Shown: in pieces, positions 50,290-62,500 of the stretch | How positions within the stretch are numbered: position 1 is the stretch's first letter | How the letters are laid out: the number at the start of each line of letters is the position of its first letter | Source of the DNA: Toxoplasma gondii ME49 | Taxonomy: Eukaryota > Apicomplexa > Conoidasida > Eucoccidiorida > Sarcocystidae | Length of the DNA: 64,000 nucleotides | Assembly: GCF_000006565.2 (NCBI RefSeq) | Contig: NC_031479.1 | Location: forward strand, 6,260,885 to 6,324,884 | Reading direction: 5' to 3' | Position numbers and translations under genes: made by a program | Notes under the pieces: model-generated | The model's database searches: none | What the model saw: the letters and a program-made list of their open reading frames with translations, nothing else | What the model was told of the DNA's origin: nothing

Positions 50290-53200
50290 TCACCGATATC
50301 CACTGGAGTCGTCAACTTGGTTTCGTCCGTACCCTCCGGCACTGGCTGAGTGGGCGGCGGCGCTGCTCCCGCGGTCTTTGTTTTTAGCGCCTTTGTTGAC
50401 AAGGAGGTTGCTGTTCTGCACCTTGCTGAGGCGAACCTTGATCGCCCAGTACTTGCTTCTGTAGAAGCCGTGGGTCTTCGCAGAGAAGGACTTGTAGTAC
50501 CGCTTACCGCCCTCGTACCATGAGGCGATCCACGACCGCTTGTCCCAGTAGACCCCAGCGACATCGCACTTCAGGTCGGTCGCGTTCTCCGGATTCGGAC
50601 CCTCTTGTTCCGGCAAATGCAAAAGGTACTCGTACTCGCTCTCGGGGGCCGCGGCAGGCGCCGGGTCCACCCGCTCGCGCCCCGTCGGGCTCAGCTGAGA
50701 AGACAAGTGCGGCAAAAAATGCGCGCCGTGGCCGCTGTTGGCCCCCGTGGCGCCGAGCCCTGCATGCGCCCCGGAACTCCGGGCGCCTGCGCCGAGGTTG
50801 CCGGCTCCAGGTCCCTGGGGAGGCCGCTGAGACGCCACGAACATGTCGTTGGAGAGCGAAGAGGCCCCCAGGAGCTGCGAGGTATCTCGGCCCTGCAGCT
50901 GGTGCAACATACTCGCCGCGCCGCTCCCGAGGTGCGGGGCCTGGCCCCCCTGTGTCGACAGAGGCACGAGGCCCCCGGAGGCCCCGCGAGGCCCGAAGAG
51001 AGACGAAGAAAGCAGCGACGAGGGGGGAGAAGTCGCCGCCGCACCCGGCCGACTAGTGGGCGGCCGGTCCTTTCGCCCCCGCTTCTTCAAGCTGCCCGCC
51101 CCCCCGGCCCAGGCGCCCGAGCCAGGGAGCGTTGACGCATGCGCCGGCGTACCGCCGCCCAAAGAGTACATCCCCGTACAGTGGGAACCCGCGGTCGAAT
51201 ACTCCCCCATGACTCCAAACGGCGGAGACGCGTCGCCTGGATTCATGTTGTCGAAGGCCCGCTGAGTCGGATCTACGCCTGCAGAGGGCACAGCACAGAG
51301 AAAACCGCGAAACCTGGTGGTGGACGGCGCGTCGACGGATTGTGAAACGGCAGGAGGCGACACCTGGGTCGAAAGAACTGAACAAATACGCGGGGCAATG
51401 AGGCGAGGAAAGGAACCTCAGAGAAACCTAAACTCGGGGGAGCTGGGGAGATAAACACAGGACAGGGAAGTGAACGGGTCGACACACCGTTGTCGAAAGG
51501 GACAAAGGCAAGAGAACAGGGGCGAAGAACGGCCCACAATAGAAAATGATACGACAAGGCAGTTAAACGCAAAAAGGCGTATACTGCAGTGGAGTCCCAC
51601 ACAACGGCGTCGGGAGATACAAGTAACATGCACCCGGGCACATGTGAAGGCAGGGAAGACGCGCATGCACCCAAGAATGTGCCCACTCAGAGACTACGAC
51701 GCATGCGTGTGGAGGCAGACGCGCCCGGTCGAGTCTCGTGCATGCATGTTGGAAATCGATGTGAGGACGTGACAACACAAGCACCAAGCAAAGGAACGGA
51801 GGCTTCGTCTTTGCTGTGTCTGGTGCAGAGCGACACTTTGCGGTTCTGTACAAGGTTTTCTCTTCTGAGGGTCTTCTTCTGCCCAACATGTTTCCTTCGC
51901 TTCAGAGACGGACGTACCTCCAGAGCCGTAGCCACCGGGGCATCCTCCGTTCACGAAGAGCGACCTCGCGCCGTCGATGCCGGGGCCTCTCTGTTCCCAG
52001 AGGGCCATCGCGTTGGGGAACTCCGGATCCAGCTTCGCACACAAGTCGTCAATTTTTAAACAGACGGTGTAGATGGCGTCCAGCCACTGAGCATACTTTT
52101 CACCTGCGACTGGAACGCGGCCTGGCGCCACGGCGCCGCCTCGCGGGGGGCACGACTGACCCGGAGAGAGGGGCGCGGCGAGGCCGTCGCTGCCTTCGGC
52201 TTGTTCTTCTTCCTGGAGAGGCCCTTGGGGGGCTTGAGCCCAGCCTGGAGCATGGCATGCAGTTCCCTGATGAAAGACCTGTTGAGAGTTCGCCGCATTC
52301 ACCTGGGCGGACGGCGCCGAGGCGTTCGCGGGCGGCGCCGGCGCGGGGAACGTGGAGCCGAGCGAAAATCGGTCGTCTTCGTCCTCTTTTTTCCTGCGTT
52401 TCGCCGGCGCAGTCGGTTCGCCGTTATCCTCGATTCGCTCGCTCTGCAAGTAGTCGACTTTCTCCTCCTTCATCTCTTCCTTCTCGCCGCCAGTCGAGTG
52501 CGTCCCCGAGGTGTCTCTGTCGCTCGCGTTCTTGCGCCATGCAGTCGCGCCGAAGGCCTCTTCGGATCCACCCGTCGATGCCGGAAGGGCCCCCGCCTGC
52601 AGGTTGGCGTCTGCAAGTGCGGCTTCGTCTTCGGGAGTCTCATTGGGAGACGGACTCTGCATGTTAGCTCCCATCAAGCAAGGTCCTTGGGCGCCGGTCC
52701 CGCTGCCGGAGGGGAGAGGCGCCGGCGTCGCCGCGGCGTCTCCGCAATTCTCCTCCAGTCGCTCCATCTGGGGCGCAGCGCGAGAAAACGGGGCTCCGTC
52801 CTCGTTCGACGCCGCTCCCGACAACGAGGCAGCGCACCGTGAGGATGCTGGCGAGACCTGCTGTCCACACGCGACGGGGAAGCGAACTTCCACCGGACTT
52901 CCTGCAGTCGACTGCCGAGAGGTACCCTCGGGGAAAGACCGCGTAACCGACTTCGCGTCGCCGACGGAATCCTGCTTCGACAAACCTCGCAATCCGTCCA
53001 CGCTCTGCGAGGCGCCAGCTAGCTGCGGGCCAGGTGTATGTACACCCGATGAAGTGTGCACAGACGCAACGTACTCGGTGTCTCGCGGCTGCGACTGCGA
53101 CGTGGTTCCCGGTACCGGAGCCTCGGGGTTCTCCAACAAAACGGTCCGCGGCAAGTCTTTTTGTTCGAGAGACTGACACAAATGAAAAGTGGATTCACCC

Positions 53201-53535
53201 GTGCGGGCTGCTGGTATACGCGTTTCGAGAATCGCTGTCGCAGCTACCGTCGCTCGCCCGTCCGGCAGAAGCTCCGCCGTCTGCCCAGGCTCTCCGCGAT
53301 CCACGGGAAACTCCGGGTTGTCTACACAAGAAGATCGGGGGGACAGCGAGCCCCTTTCAAGACTTTTTTTACCTGCCAGAGAACCCGTGTCACTGACAGG
53401 CGCGGAAAAGTCGCTTGTCGAAGAGGGAACGCTCTCGTCAATTGAGGAAACAGTCGGAGGGAGGTCTGTTGTTGCTTCGAAGACTTTCCCGCTTTCGCTC
53501 TGCCTTGTAGTCTCCTCCACCCTAGCATCCATCAT
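50290..53535 (-). CDS. ApiAP2 family DNA-binding protein
   Basis: Two exons, 53535-51918 and 51377-50290, joined in phase 1 to give 901 residues. A single AP2 domain lies near the C-terminus (about 810-856), with VAGVYWDKRSWIASWYEGGK, YYKSF, GFYRSKYWAIKVRL: the two tryptophans of the DNA-contacting strands and the GF-x-x-A-like helix are in place. ApiAP2 proteins are the main sequence-specific transcription factors of apicomplexans and act in the nucleus. The rest is mostly low-complexity Pro, Gly, Ser and Ala, with basic clusters that may be nuclear localisation signals (AKRRKK near residue 380, KKRGRK near 637). An ordered-looking helical segment, YAQWLDAIYTVCLKIDDLC, sits at about 481-499, shortly before the intron. 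The exon 2 acceptor (AG at 51378-51379) was chosen because it is the one whose phase fits the donor at 51917. I cannot assign a chromosome-based AP2 name. The start is one of two adjacent ATGs. Confidence 0.88.
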
Positions 53536-56500
53536 GAAAAAAGGCGCATGTACGAGGCCGCCAGAAGCCGAGATTCAGCATTAACACATGCGAATCCCAT
53601 AGTCTCCCCAAATTTTGAAGCAAAGGCGATTCCGTTGAAGAAGGTTGTGCCGCGTTGAAGAAAAAATCTTATAACCCCTGCAGGACAACTCTCTCAGATG
53701 TAGCGAACAGGAGCACTGCACCCCTCGGCTAGCCGGTCTCGGCATGCAGCTCGAAACAGGAAGAATACATGGAGACGAGGGACACAAAGTGTATAAAGCG
53801 TAGATACTCACAAGTGGCGCCAGCGAAAAAGGGGAAGACGAAGCTGCTGCATAAAATCGTGTCCTGGCCGCATGCCGACGACAGAAGGGCACCGGGGTCG
53901 CAGCCGCGCCGGCGACACACAGATTCCCCAACGTTACAGGGGAAAGAAGTTGGGGTCCCAAACACTCGCAAAACAGAGAGAATTTTGGAGTGGAAAAGCG
54001 GAGTTGAGCTAGGAGCTTTTTCGCCACTGCCGAACTGAAAGTGAGAGAAACGTAGCTCGCTTGGGTGTCGGGAGGAAATCGGAGTCAAGTGGTGTTTTTT
54101 TAGGACGCCGGAGAGGAGAGGCGCGATTCGAGGACGTCGCGAAAGACAAACAATGTTTACGCGGGACGAAAAAAGTGTCCGGAACGGAGAATCAAAAACG
54201 GGTGGCCATGACAAAAAGAAGGCACGGTTTTCGGAAGGTTGACGAGGGAGAAGACTTAGACAGAGCGCCCACAGCGGGGGGAGAAGGGGATGCTTCCACG
54301 GCTGCGAGCAGAAAAAAGCGACAACCGCGCAAGGGAGTTTGAACGTTAGCCGGAGAAAAAAAAGAGTTCGACAAGAGCAGTTTGGGGCAGAAGCGCGGAG
54401 GGAGAGTCGGCAATGCCAGCTCTCGGCGGAACCAGAAAGCGAGAGGTAGCTACGACTTAGCCAGCATTCGCGAGAGAGATGGTCCGTCTGCGCTCAGACT
54501 CCTGTGGGGGGAGAGTGGCGTCTTAGATAAGGAAAACGCGCTTCGTTGAACGATCTGTCAGCGCGAGCTTCTCGAGCTAGCCAGCCAAAAACTCTCGACT
54601 GGGAGGAAAGAAGACACAGCGAGGAAAAAATCCATATCCTTGCGCGAAAAAAAATGCAGCCTTTAACCCACAGAACGAACCGTTTCGACGGCGCATCCTC
54701 GAGGAAACGACGGACCAGCGGGGCCGGAGTCGGGCGGCCGGCCCACTTCACTTTTGAATTGTGTCGGGGGAAAAAGGCTCCCCCTGATCCTGCCATTTTC
54801 GGAGCGATGGCGTTCTTTCACTACCCACAGCCCTTCTAGCCGAAGGGTGTAACGCTATCGCCTTCTCGCAAACGAGGACTCTACTTTTCAGGCAGAACCA
54901 AAGGCCACAGAGAGCAGCAGAGAGGCGCACCTCCCACCGCTTGGATACAACGACGAGACAGTAAGAACGTGATCTCCTACGTGTGGTATAGAAAAAGTAG
55001 CTGCAGCTTTCCCGGTTGCTGCTTGTTTAAGCTGCCACACTTTCCTCTTTGCAAAGCAGAGAAGGTGGCGAGCCTGTGGAGAAGGACGTCCCACAAGACT
55101 GCACACGTGGAGAGGAAACTTGAGCCATGTCTCCATCGCTGCCTAGAAACGTACAGTTAGCCGTAGGTGGATAGGCCGGAATCACTCTCGGAGAAGGAGG
55201 AAAACTCGAGGCAAGAAATGGGTACTTTCCGGGTGTAACAGAGCCAGAGAATCTGTGCGGACTCTGTCCGCGTACAGACACAAAGCGGAGGGCGTGTGTG
55301 CACCGCCCTAGTGCCCTGACGACCGCTACCTGCAGAAGTCTTGGAAAAAGAGTCGAAAGTGAACTGCTGAGTGCGCCTTGTGCACGAGGTGCGGCGCCAG
55401 AAGACAAGGTCGAAGCATTTCTGTATAAATGCGTGAGAGTAACACCTGGGCCTTTCGCTAAACTGCCACAGTGAATGTGTGCGTTCAGTTTGAGCACCTG
55501 CCAGGACACATTTTCTTGCAAGACCAACTGAGGGCAACATCGTCCCATTTTGCAGGGGCTTCCCTGCAGGCTCGTTATTTCTGTATCTTCTGCTCATCGC
55601 TGGTTTATGTGTGTGCCCCTCTGCCCCAATAAACACCCGACCACAGAGAACTTGCTTGGCATGAAGAAAGAGTGCTGACACGGCAAACCCGTTCCAAAAA
55701 GAATATCCAAGGCAGAAGAGCCGTGTCTGGAAAAAGCTCTCCCTCAGCAGAGGGGGGGCAGTGTTCTTGTGTTTACAGCACCGCAAGTCTGTTGGGATTA
55801 CGGCACGGTTCGAGTGAGACACAGAGATTGATATTACTGCCCACTTTGGGGAGTAGCAACTCAGATATCTCAACGCGACTGACTGTGCGCTTGCCAATTA
55901 AAGGACCTCTGCGCTGCTCCGTCGTTCAGGCGAAGCATCGCGGCTGCTCGCGATTCTTGGGTAACGGTACACAAAGAGTGTGGTGTTCTCTCCGTTCAGT
56001 CTGGCTACCCACTGACTCAGCGTTCACAAACACACACCTGCTTCTGCCGCGCCTCACCCCCAAACCTTACAGGCTGTCCGCTTCCTTTGTGCCTACTTTT
56101 ACCATTTGAGGCAGCTTCTGGTTTTACTGAGTACTTGCCTCTCAATCTCATTTTACTGACTAGCTAAAATGGAGGAATCTTGTTGGAGGTCTGTTTCCAG
56201 AAGCAGCAACTTGTCAAGTGCCGTCGTAGCGAAATATAAGCCACTGCGCAGACACCCTTCAATCCACGACTTCAGTGCCACTCTTTTCCTTGTATGCTCT
56301 GTAAAAATGATTCCTTACGGATTTTTTAGGCCCATACGACACCTGGTAGTTTGTTTGATCGGTCGTGTCATGGTTGATGACTGGTAACGTGACATTAATT
56401 TGCTGACACAGAACGTTGCACTCTAGCAGCTCTTTCGGCGATCGGAAGTGTTCAGGCTTCGTCCCGGTTGTTCTTAGGCTCACTCGTGTGTGACTTATTT

Positions 56501-59500
56501 CTGCCTCAACTCCCCTGTAAACATAGTGCCAGGGGCCATCGACACCCCTTTATCTGCAGTCACCAAGGAAGGGGGGGGGGACTGCTCCATCTGCTTTTCC
56601 AACAGATTCGTTGCGTCATCTTCAAGTGGCGCCGTTTCTCCGGCGTTGATCCTCCTTAAAAATCGAAGTTGCAGGAAATAGGTTACGCCGTCGGATGTTA
56701 TTGCTGTAATATAGTTCTCGAAAGAAGTTAAGAAGTAGAACCGAATATAAGAAAGGGACGAACCGTCGCTAATAGCACGAAAAGAAAACAGCAGGACACA
56801 AACACGGTAAATCAAATACAAAACCTCCTTGATGCGGTTAACCATTCAGAGCTGACAGCTTTCCCCTGTGAATCTGTTTGGTGTCGTCAACCGTTTAACG
56901 TTTTCCGCTTTTCTACATAGAAATCGTGAGACACCCAGACTGCACTTTGCCTTGTCTCAAACGATCGATTGTTCATCAACATGACCTTATCACGTTGATG
57001 CAGAAACTATCCTGAACTGGACGTCAGGGTTTTTGTACCGAGGGGCAGATTCGCTCGACCTCGAGTCGGTAGTTGACACGTCCGCTTTCTCATCCTTCAA
57101 ATGCAAGTAGCCGGAAATGCGTAGAGTATAATCTTTATCCATCATTTATGCAATCTCTACGCAACGAGGCAAACGCTACATGAAGCCGGAGGGTATAGGA
57201 AGTTAAGCCACAGTACAGTCACATTCGACTACGTGGCTAGTAACTACATTTTACAAAAAAGACACCTCTGAAATAGAGACATCTGGCAACTGTTCGTGAT
57301 CGGCATGGCGCCTGTGACACGACGAAGGCACTGCACCACCCCGTCGACAGGCTGGCAGTCACAGACACTATTTTTGCGACATAGAAAAGATAGAAACGTT
57401 CGACCACCAAACGTCATATAGGAATTGACATCCTTGAAGCTAAAGGTCGACAACATGGGAATCCATGTGAGAGGTTGAGTCCAACGCTGAGACTTATCAC
57501 ACGCATTATGTCATCCAAAGAAAAACTGTGCAAAGAAGATAAAGCCACCTTAAACACAGACTGCTAGAAGTATTTGGATGAAGACGTTGGCTCTGCCACT
57601 TTGGTAACATCTTCAAAAGAGTGAAACAGAAACAACTGAAATAGGGAATTAGGACCTCCGAGCAAGTGCGACACTCCTGCGTGACTGTCTGTATCACGCT
57701 GTATCTAAAGTTACAAATTCCCCAGTTCCTCTTTCACGGGCTTCCCTTATTGCCGTGCCTCACTGTCTTACTAGCCTCTGGGATGCAAACAATCATCCAG
57801 ACGAATACCCGGCCGGTGCAGCGTCGGCATTTTTCCGTTCTGTTCAGGTGTGTGCCGTGAGAAAGTATAATTCAAACTCTCGCTCTTCCGAAGCACCCCG
57901 CAAGCTCCTTCACTAACGAGGTTGGTGCCCACAGTAAAACCGATGCTTTTTTGTCGTTTCATGTTTTGCCGTCGTTTCATGTTCCGCTTTCCCGACGTTG
58001 TCATGCTCTGCATCGGCAACTGAGACACACTGCTCCGTTGCCGTACCTTTTTTCCTCACTGCCTGCCAAAATGCACTGAAATGCCCTTCTCTGTGAACTA
58101 GAGAGGTGTGCCCAGCTGCAAGGAGATACCAGGGCCTTCCCTGTCGTTGCTTTTCCCTATAGGAACCCTCGCGAGCGTTCTAACGAACTTACACGAACAT
58201 TAGAAAGTCGAGCAATGCTTCAAAGCTCCTGGCGATGGGTGTCTGATCCTAGACAGTCAGCCTCCCCCGGCGTGGGCTTGAGGTGCTCTCTGTCCAAGCG
58301 TGCAGCGGGGATCCTCCATGTCTCATTCTCCCGTGATAAACGGGGCTGGCCAGCCACTGAACGGCTCGGGCATCTCAAAATAGCTCCCTCTCGAGCTCGC
58401 TCTGTACGTTTTGGGTTTACATGCATAGCCTTGAGGGCTTTCGAAAAACGATATCCTTTTCTTTTGCGCATATGGCACGTAAGAAATCCTCTCGGACTTT
58501 CTGGGCGCCCCCTTCTCAGAAGCCGACGGTGGAGAGTGATGCTCGAAGTCGGAAGGAATCGACAGACCTCGTTTCGCAGTTGAATCGATTTTACGAGGCC
58601 CCACAAGCGCGAGTCAAGCACGCTGCATGCATGCAACAGCGGTTGCAACGAGGCAATTCTCGTCTGGATTTTGTCGTTAAGAATTTGTTTCTGTGTTTCT
58701 TCTGTGTGGAGTTCTGTCCCAAGCTGCTTGTTTCTGTTCCTCTCTTACCCTCGCTTGCCTTTTCTTCTGGGTTGCATGCGCCCTGATAGGTGCTTTAGCG
58801 GCAGAGACTTCGTATGAGAAAAGAACGCGTCGTCGCCCGCAGAAACCCGGAGTTGTTTCCGTTTTATCACTTATTTGCGTATTGCTTCCTGTCTTTTTTC
58901 TTCGTTATCATCAACCGTTGTACATGAGTTGTCTTTTCGCTCCCGATGCGACCTTCGTTACTCTTCTTGCTCTTCCGGCACTTGGATTGCTTTGCTCGCT
59001 GAATGTCCATCCGCGTTGGGGCTCCTTTGTCGGCCGATTTCTAATGAAAAAAGACAGCGAATCCCTACATTGTTGGAGAAGTCTGTGACTCTGTAGGGGC
59101 TCTTATAGCCTCTTTCGAGATCCCCCTGTGGCCGTGTCCGCCATAAATTTCCATCTTTGGACCCTTGGGTCAGTTCCCGTCCGAGTAACCGCCGGTCTCT
59201 GTCAAAATTACCGTTGAGCGTCAATTCTTCAGTATCTGTCGTCCTTTGCTTTCCACGTTTCTTATCACAGGGTGCTGGGTTTCTCTGTTGCGATGAGAAG
59301 ATGGTATTCTAGTTTTTTAAGCACCCCGAAACTACCTTGTTTTTCAAAAGGCGAGCCCCCCTAGGTCAACCGACCGACCGCTTCACTGCCTGCCTTGCTC
59401 CCCTTCTCTCTCAAGCTCGCCGTTTGTCGCACATTTTCCGACTTGTCCAGACCTCTGCTCTCCGTTGTCCTTCTCTGCTGCCTCTCACACAGACGTCGAT

Positions 59501-59558
59501 ACCGCGGTAAATGGTTCGAAGTTCCCGCTTCCTCGTTGTTTGAAAGGTAGTCGGTTCC
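53536..59558. other. Divergent intergenic region between ApiAP2 gene and UTP20
   Basis: Six kb with no supportable gene. The part next to 53535 is rich in GA and likely the ApiAP2 leader. 56100-58000 has few open frames and a run of about ten G at 56571-56580. The minus-strand frame 55157-55897 (246 codons) and the plus-strand ATG frame 58472-58786 were examined and not called. TGCATGCATGCA occurs at 58624-58635. Confidence 0.55.
58624..58635. promoter_or_regulatory. TGCATGCATGCA element upstream of UTP20
   Basis: Two overlapping TGCATGCA copies form a 12-base palindromic element about 920 bases upstream of the UTP20 start. The motif is a known promoter element class in T. gondii; function here is inferred. 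Confidence 0.4.
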
Positions 59559-62500
59559 ATGGGGAACCCTCGGGAGGGAGGCCGTGGGCCTGCAGTTCCT
59601 GGCGGGTCTCTCCCTGCCTGCGACGAGCGACGCAAGCAGCAGCTGGAGGAGCGGAGGCGGGTGAATCTCCAGACGAAATGCTTCGATCCGACGACCACCC
59701 GGTTCAGGTTTCTCTCCTTTGCTGAGAGACTGCAGATTCAGCTGAAGGCGCAAACGTCGCCGCTACGCAGCACGGGGCTCCTCGACCTCCTCGAAGAGCA
59801 AAAGGCTCTTCTGGAAAGAACTGTGGGCTCTGTAGGCTGGGGGAAGCGCTCACAGCCCGACACCCTCTTCGGCGACGCTGAAGCCGAGGAAGAAAGACGC
59901 AAGCGACGCAAAACAGAAGGTGGGTTTGCGGAACAGGTTTCGTCGCTGACGGCCAATGAAAGGAGAATGGCGAAAGGTGACGCCAGCGGCACTGGTGCAC
60001 GGCTCGGAGTGTATCGGCTGTTCTAATGACGTCTGGCATTCGGAGAATCGAAGGGACGCCGGTCTCGAGTCCTTACTCTCTCTCTCCTTCGTTTTCTGAG
60101 GAAACTCCGTTGCATGCCTTCGCAACTCCTCTATGCTCGTCAACAAGTGGAGCTTTCATGCAGGCTTCTCCTGCGCCTTCTTCGTCTTCTCGGCTTCTGG
60201 CCAGTGCACTCTTTCTTCTCTGTTTCAGCTTGTCTGTGACTCCTCCAGTCTCCTCTGTGGCTGATGTCGCTCTTCTTCGACTTCTGCTGGGCCGCTGGAC
60301 AGATCCGCGATTGCTTTCCGATCTTTATGTCGCCGCGGCCGGTGCCTATCTGCGTTCTCGCTCCCTCGCACCCGCCAGATGTCTGTGTTCTGCCTGCTGT
60401 CCTTGTCTGCAGAGCTGCAGTTTTCTTCTCTTCGGGAGGTCATCCGCCACCTCGCGACCGTGCAGCACCCGCCGGCTGTCGCTGCGCTTCTCTCTGAGCT
60501 GGCGCCTTTGTGCGACTCTCTCCCGCTTCTTCTCTTTCACCGCGAACGCATCTTGCAGTCTCTCCTTCGCCTTCTTCTCGAAGACGAGGCGATCACCGTG
60601 GTTCTCAATCTCCTCCAGGCTCTCGCCAAGGTCAGCCGAAAATGCTTACAGATATTCGCTCAGAAGCAAGGAGAGTCGCCCCTGCAGAGACGCACGGTAG
60701 AGGCCCAGGGCGACTCGGCTGATGCAGAAGACCGAGGGTCGAATTCAGAGGGAGAAAAGCCTGCAAATCTTCACATGCACAGACACTCGTACATGTGGAA
60801 TATCGCCTGCGTAATGTGTAGAGCACGGTTACCACTCATGTCAACAGCGAGGGCAAGCGTGTGACCTTTCTACCGCTTGCATACAAATGTTGGGGAGGGG
60901 GATGCTCTCTCTTCAAAGTTCATGGGCAACAGTGTCGGAGCAAAGAGGAGATGAGACGAGAATGAGAGGGAAGAAAAGGAACGCGACCTGATGAAGCAGA
61001 CGAGCGAGAAGAAAAGAGTCGGCGGCGGTCTTTTGAGGATTCCAGACACTCTGTGGGACCCAGTGCTTCCAGGCATGGAGTCGCTGGAGAGAAGGAGAGA
61101 CATGTTTTTCGACGGCTTGATATTGAGAGCGAGCGTCTGCCTGTCTGTGCCTCGTCCTGGGTGAAATCGCTTCTCAGAAGGTTCCCCTCTCTTCTCCGTC
61201 GTGACGGCTGTTTGCGTCTCGCTGTCGAATGAAGGCTCACCTATCGCGCGTTTTTCTCGACTGCTGCTCGCTTTGTCTGACTCTTCGCTTTAGGACTTGC
61301 GATCGGAGTTCGTCGCGTTTCTTCCTTCTGTCTTCTCCTCCCTGCTTCTTCTCTCTCGCCAGCTGGAACTGACAGTCGACGCGGAACGTTTGCGGCTTCT
61401 TTTCTCCTGCATTGGAAGCATTTTCCGGTGAGTCTCGGACCCAGAGAAAGAAAAGAAGAAAACAACTGTTGCCTCAAGGGCCAGACAACAACGCGACCCA
61501 GCGACTCTGTCGCGCCTCCCTTTTCTGCCTTCGCCTCGTTTAACGTTTCCCCAGAACCGTTAAGAACGCGTTTCCTCTTGGCTCTCGCTTTACCTTTCAT
61601 CGTCTCGCGGGTGGTTCGAGCTCTTCCTTCTTGTGATGCGCGCCTCCGTGTCCGCATCTCTTCTTTTTTTCTCTTGCGTCCCCGCCTCAAACACGAGCTG
61701 AGTGCAGGGACGATTTCTCACATCCGTCCACATCGAAGGTGACCGTGTGCTTCTGGAAGAACGGAGAAGCTGTACTACACAGCGCATCTCAGCTGACAGA
61801 CTGAACAGCTCCAGACTTGATTCCTCCTCTTTTCGAGCCTCGTCTTGTCCCGATGCGTCTCTTCACACGACGCGTGACTGCCGTCGCCTGAACCTCCGTC
61901 GCTTGCACATCTGCGTCTCCTCCCTTCTCTCCCACACCTCGCCTGCCGCGCTGTGTTCTGGGTCAGGTATCTTGCACGCCCCCTTCTGCGCGAGTTTGAC
62001 TTTGCTGTCGCTCTCTTCATGCCATGGCTCTGCGGAGACGACGCCTCGCCTCCTTCGGGAGGAGAGAGATCGGAAGCAGGGGAAGCGCGCGGTGGGAGGC
62101 CCGAGAAGCGCGACGGACCTGGACGCGCCGGTCGAGCAGAGAATCGGCAGGGCGCTCCCGCAGCGAAGGCGAAGAGGGAGGGACACAAGAAAGAGACGGA
62201 GGAGACTCCGGAGCAGATGCCGTCTGTTTCGAGAAAAGGACAAACTGTCACCGAAGAAATCCGGCTTTTGGCTGCTCGTGCCTTCGCCTGCTTGCTGCGG
62301 AAGGCCGGCGGAGAAGAGGGCGACTCCGGGGACCTCTTGGGGTGCATCGAGACTCTCTTCAGACACATGAGCCGGTAAGCGAGAGCCAAGCCTCTCTTTC
62401 CGCGCATGCAAGTGTCAGCGCCAGCGTTTCGCCGCCCATGCGTCTTCGTTTGTAGTCGGCCTCCGCGAGTGACTCGCCTGACACAGGAGTTCCCCCTGTT

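Noticed and set aside
56100..58200. Nuclear copy of organelle DNA or a mobile element in the gene-poor stretch
   Set aside because: No recognisable cytochrome b or cytochrome oxidase fragment, terminal repeat or reverse transcriptase motif was seen.
58693..59088. 131-codon frame with several hydrophobic stretches
   Set aside because: It opens with TTG rather than ATG, and hydrophobicity follows from the T-rich sequence.
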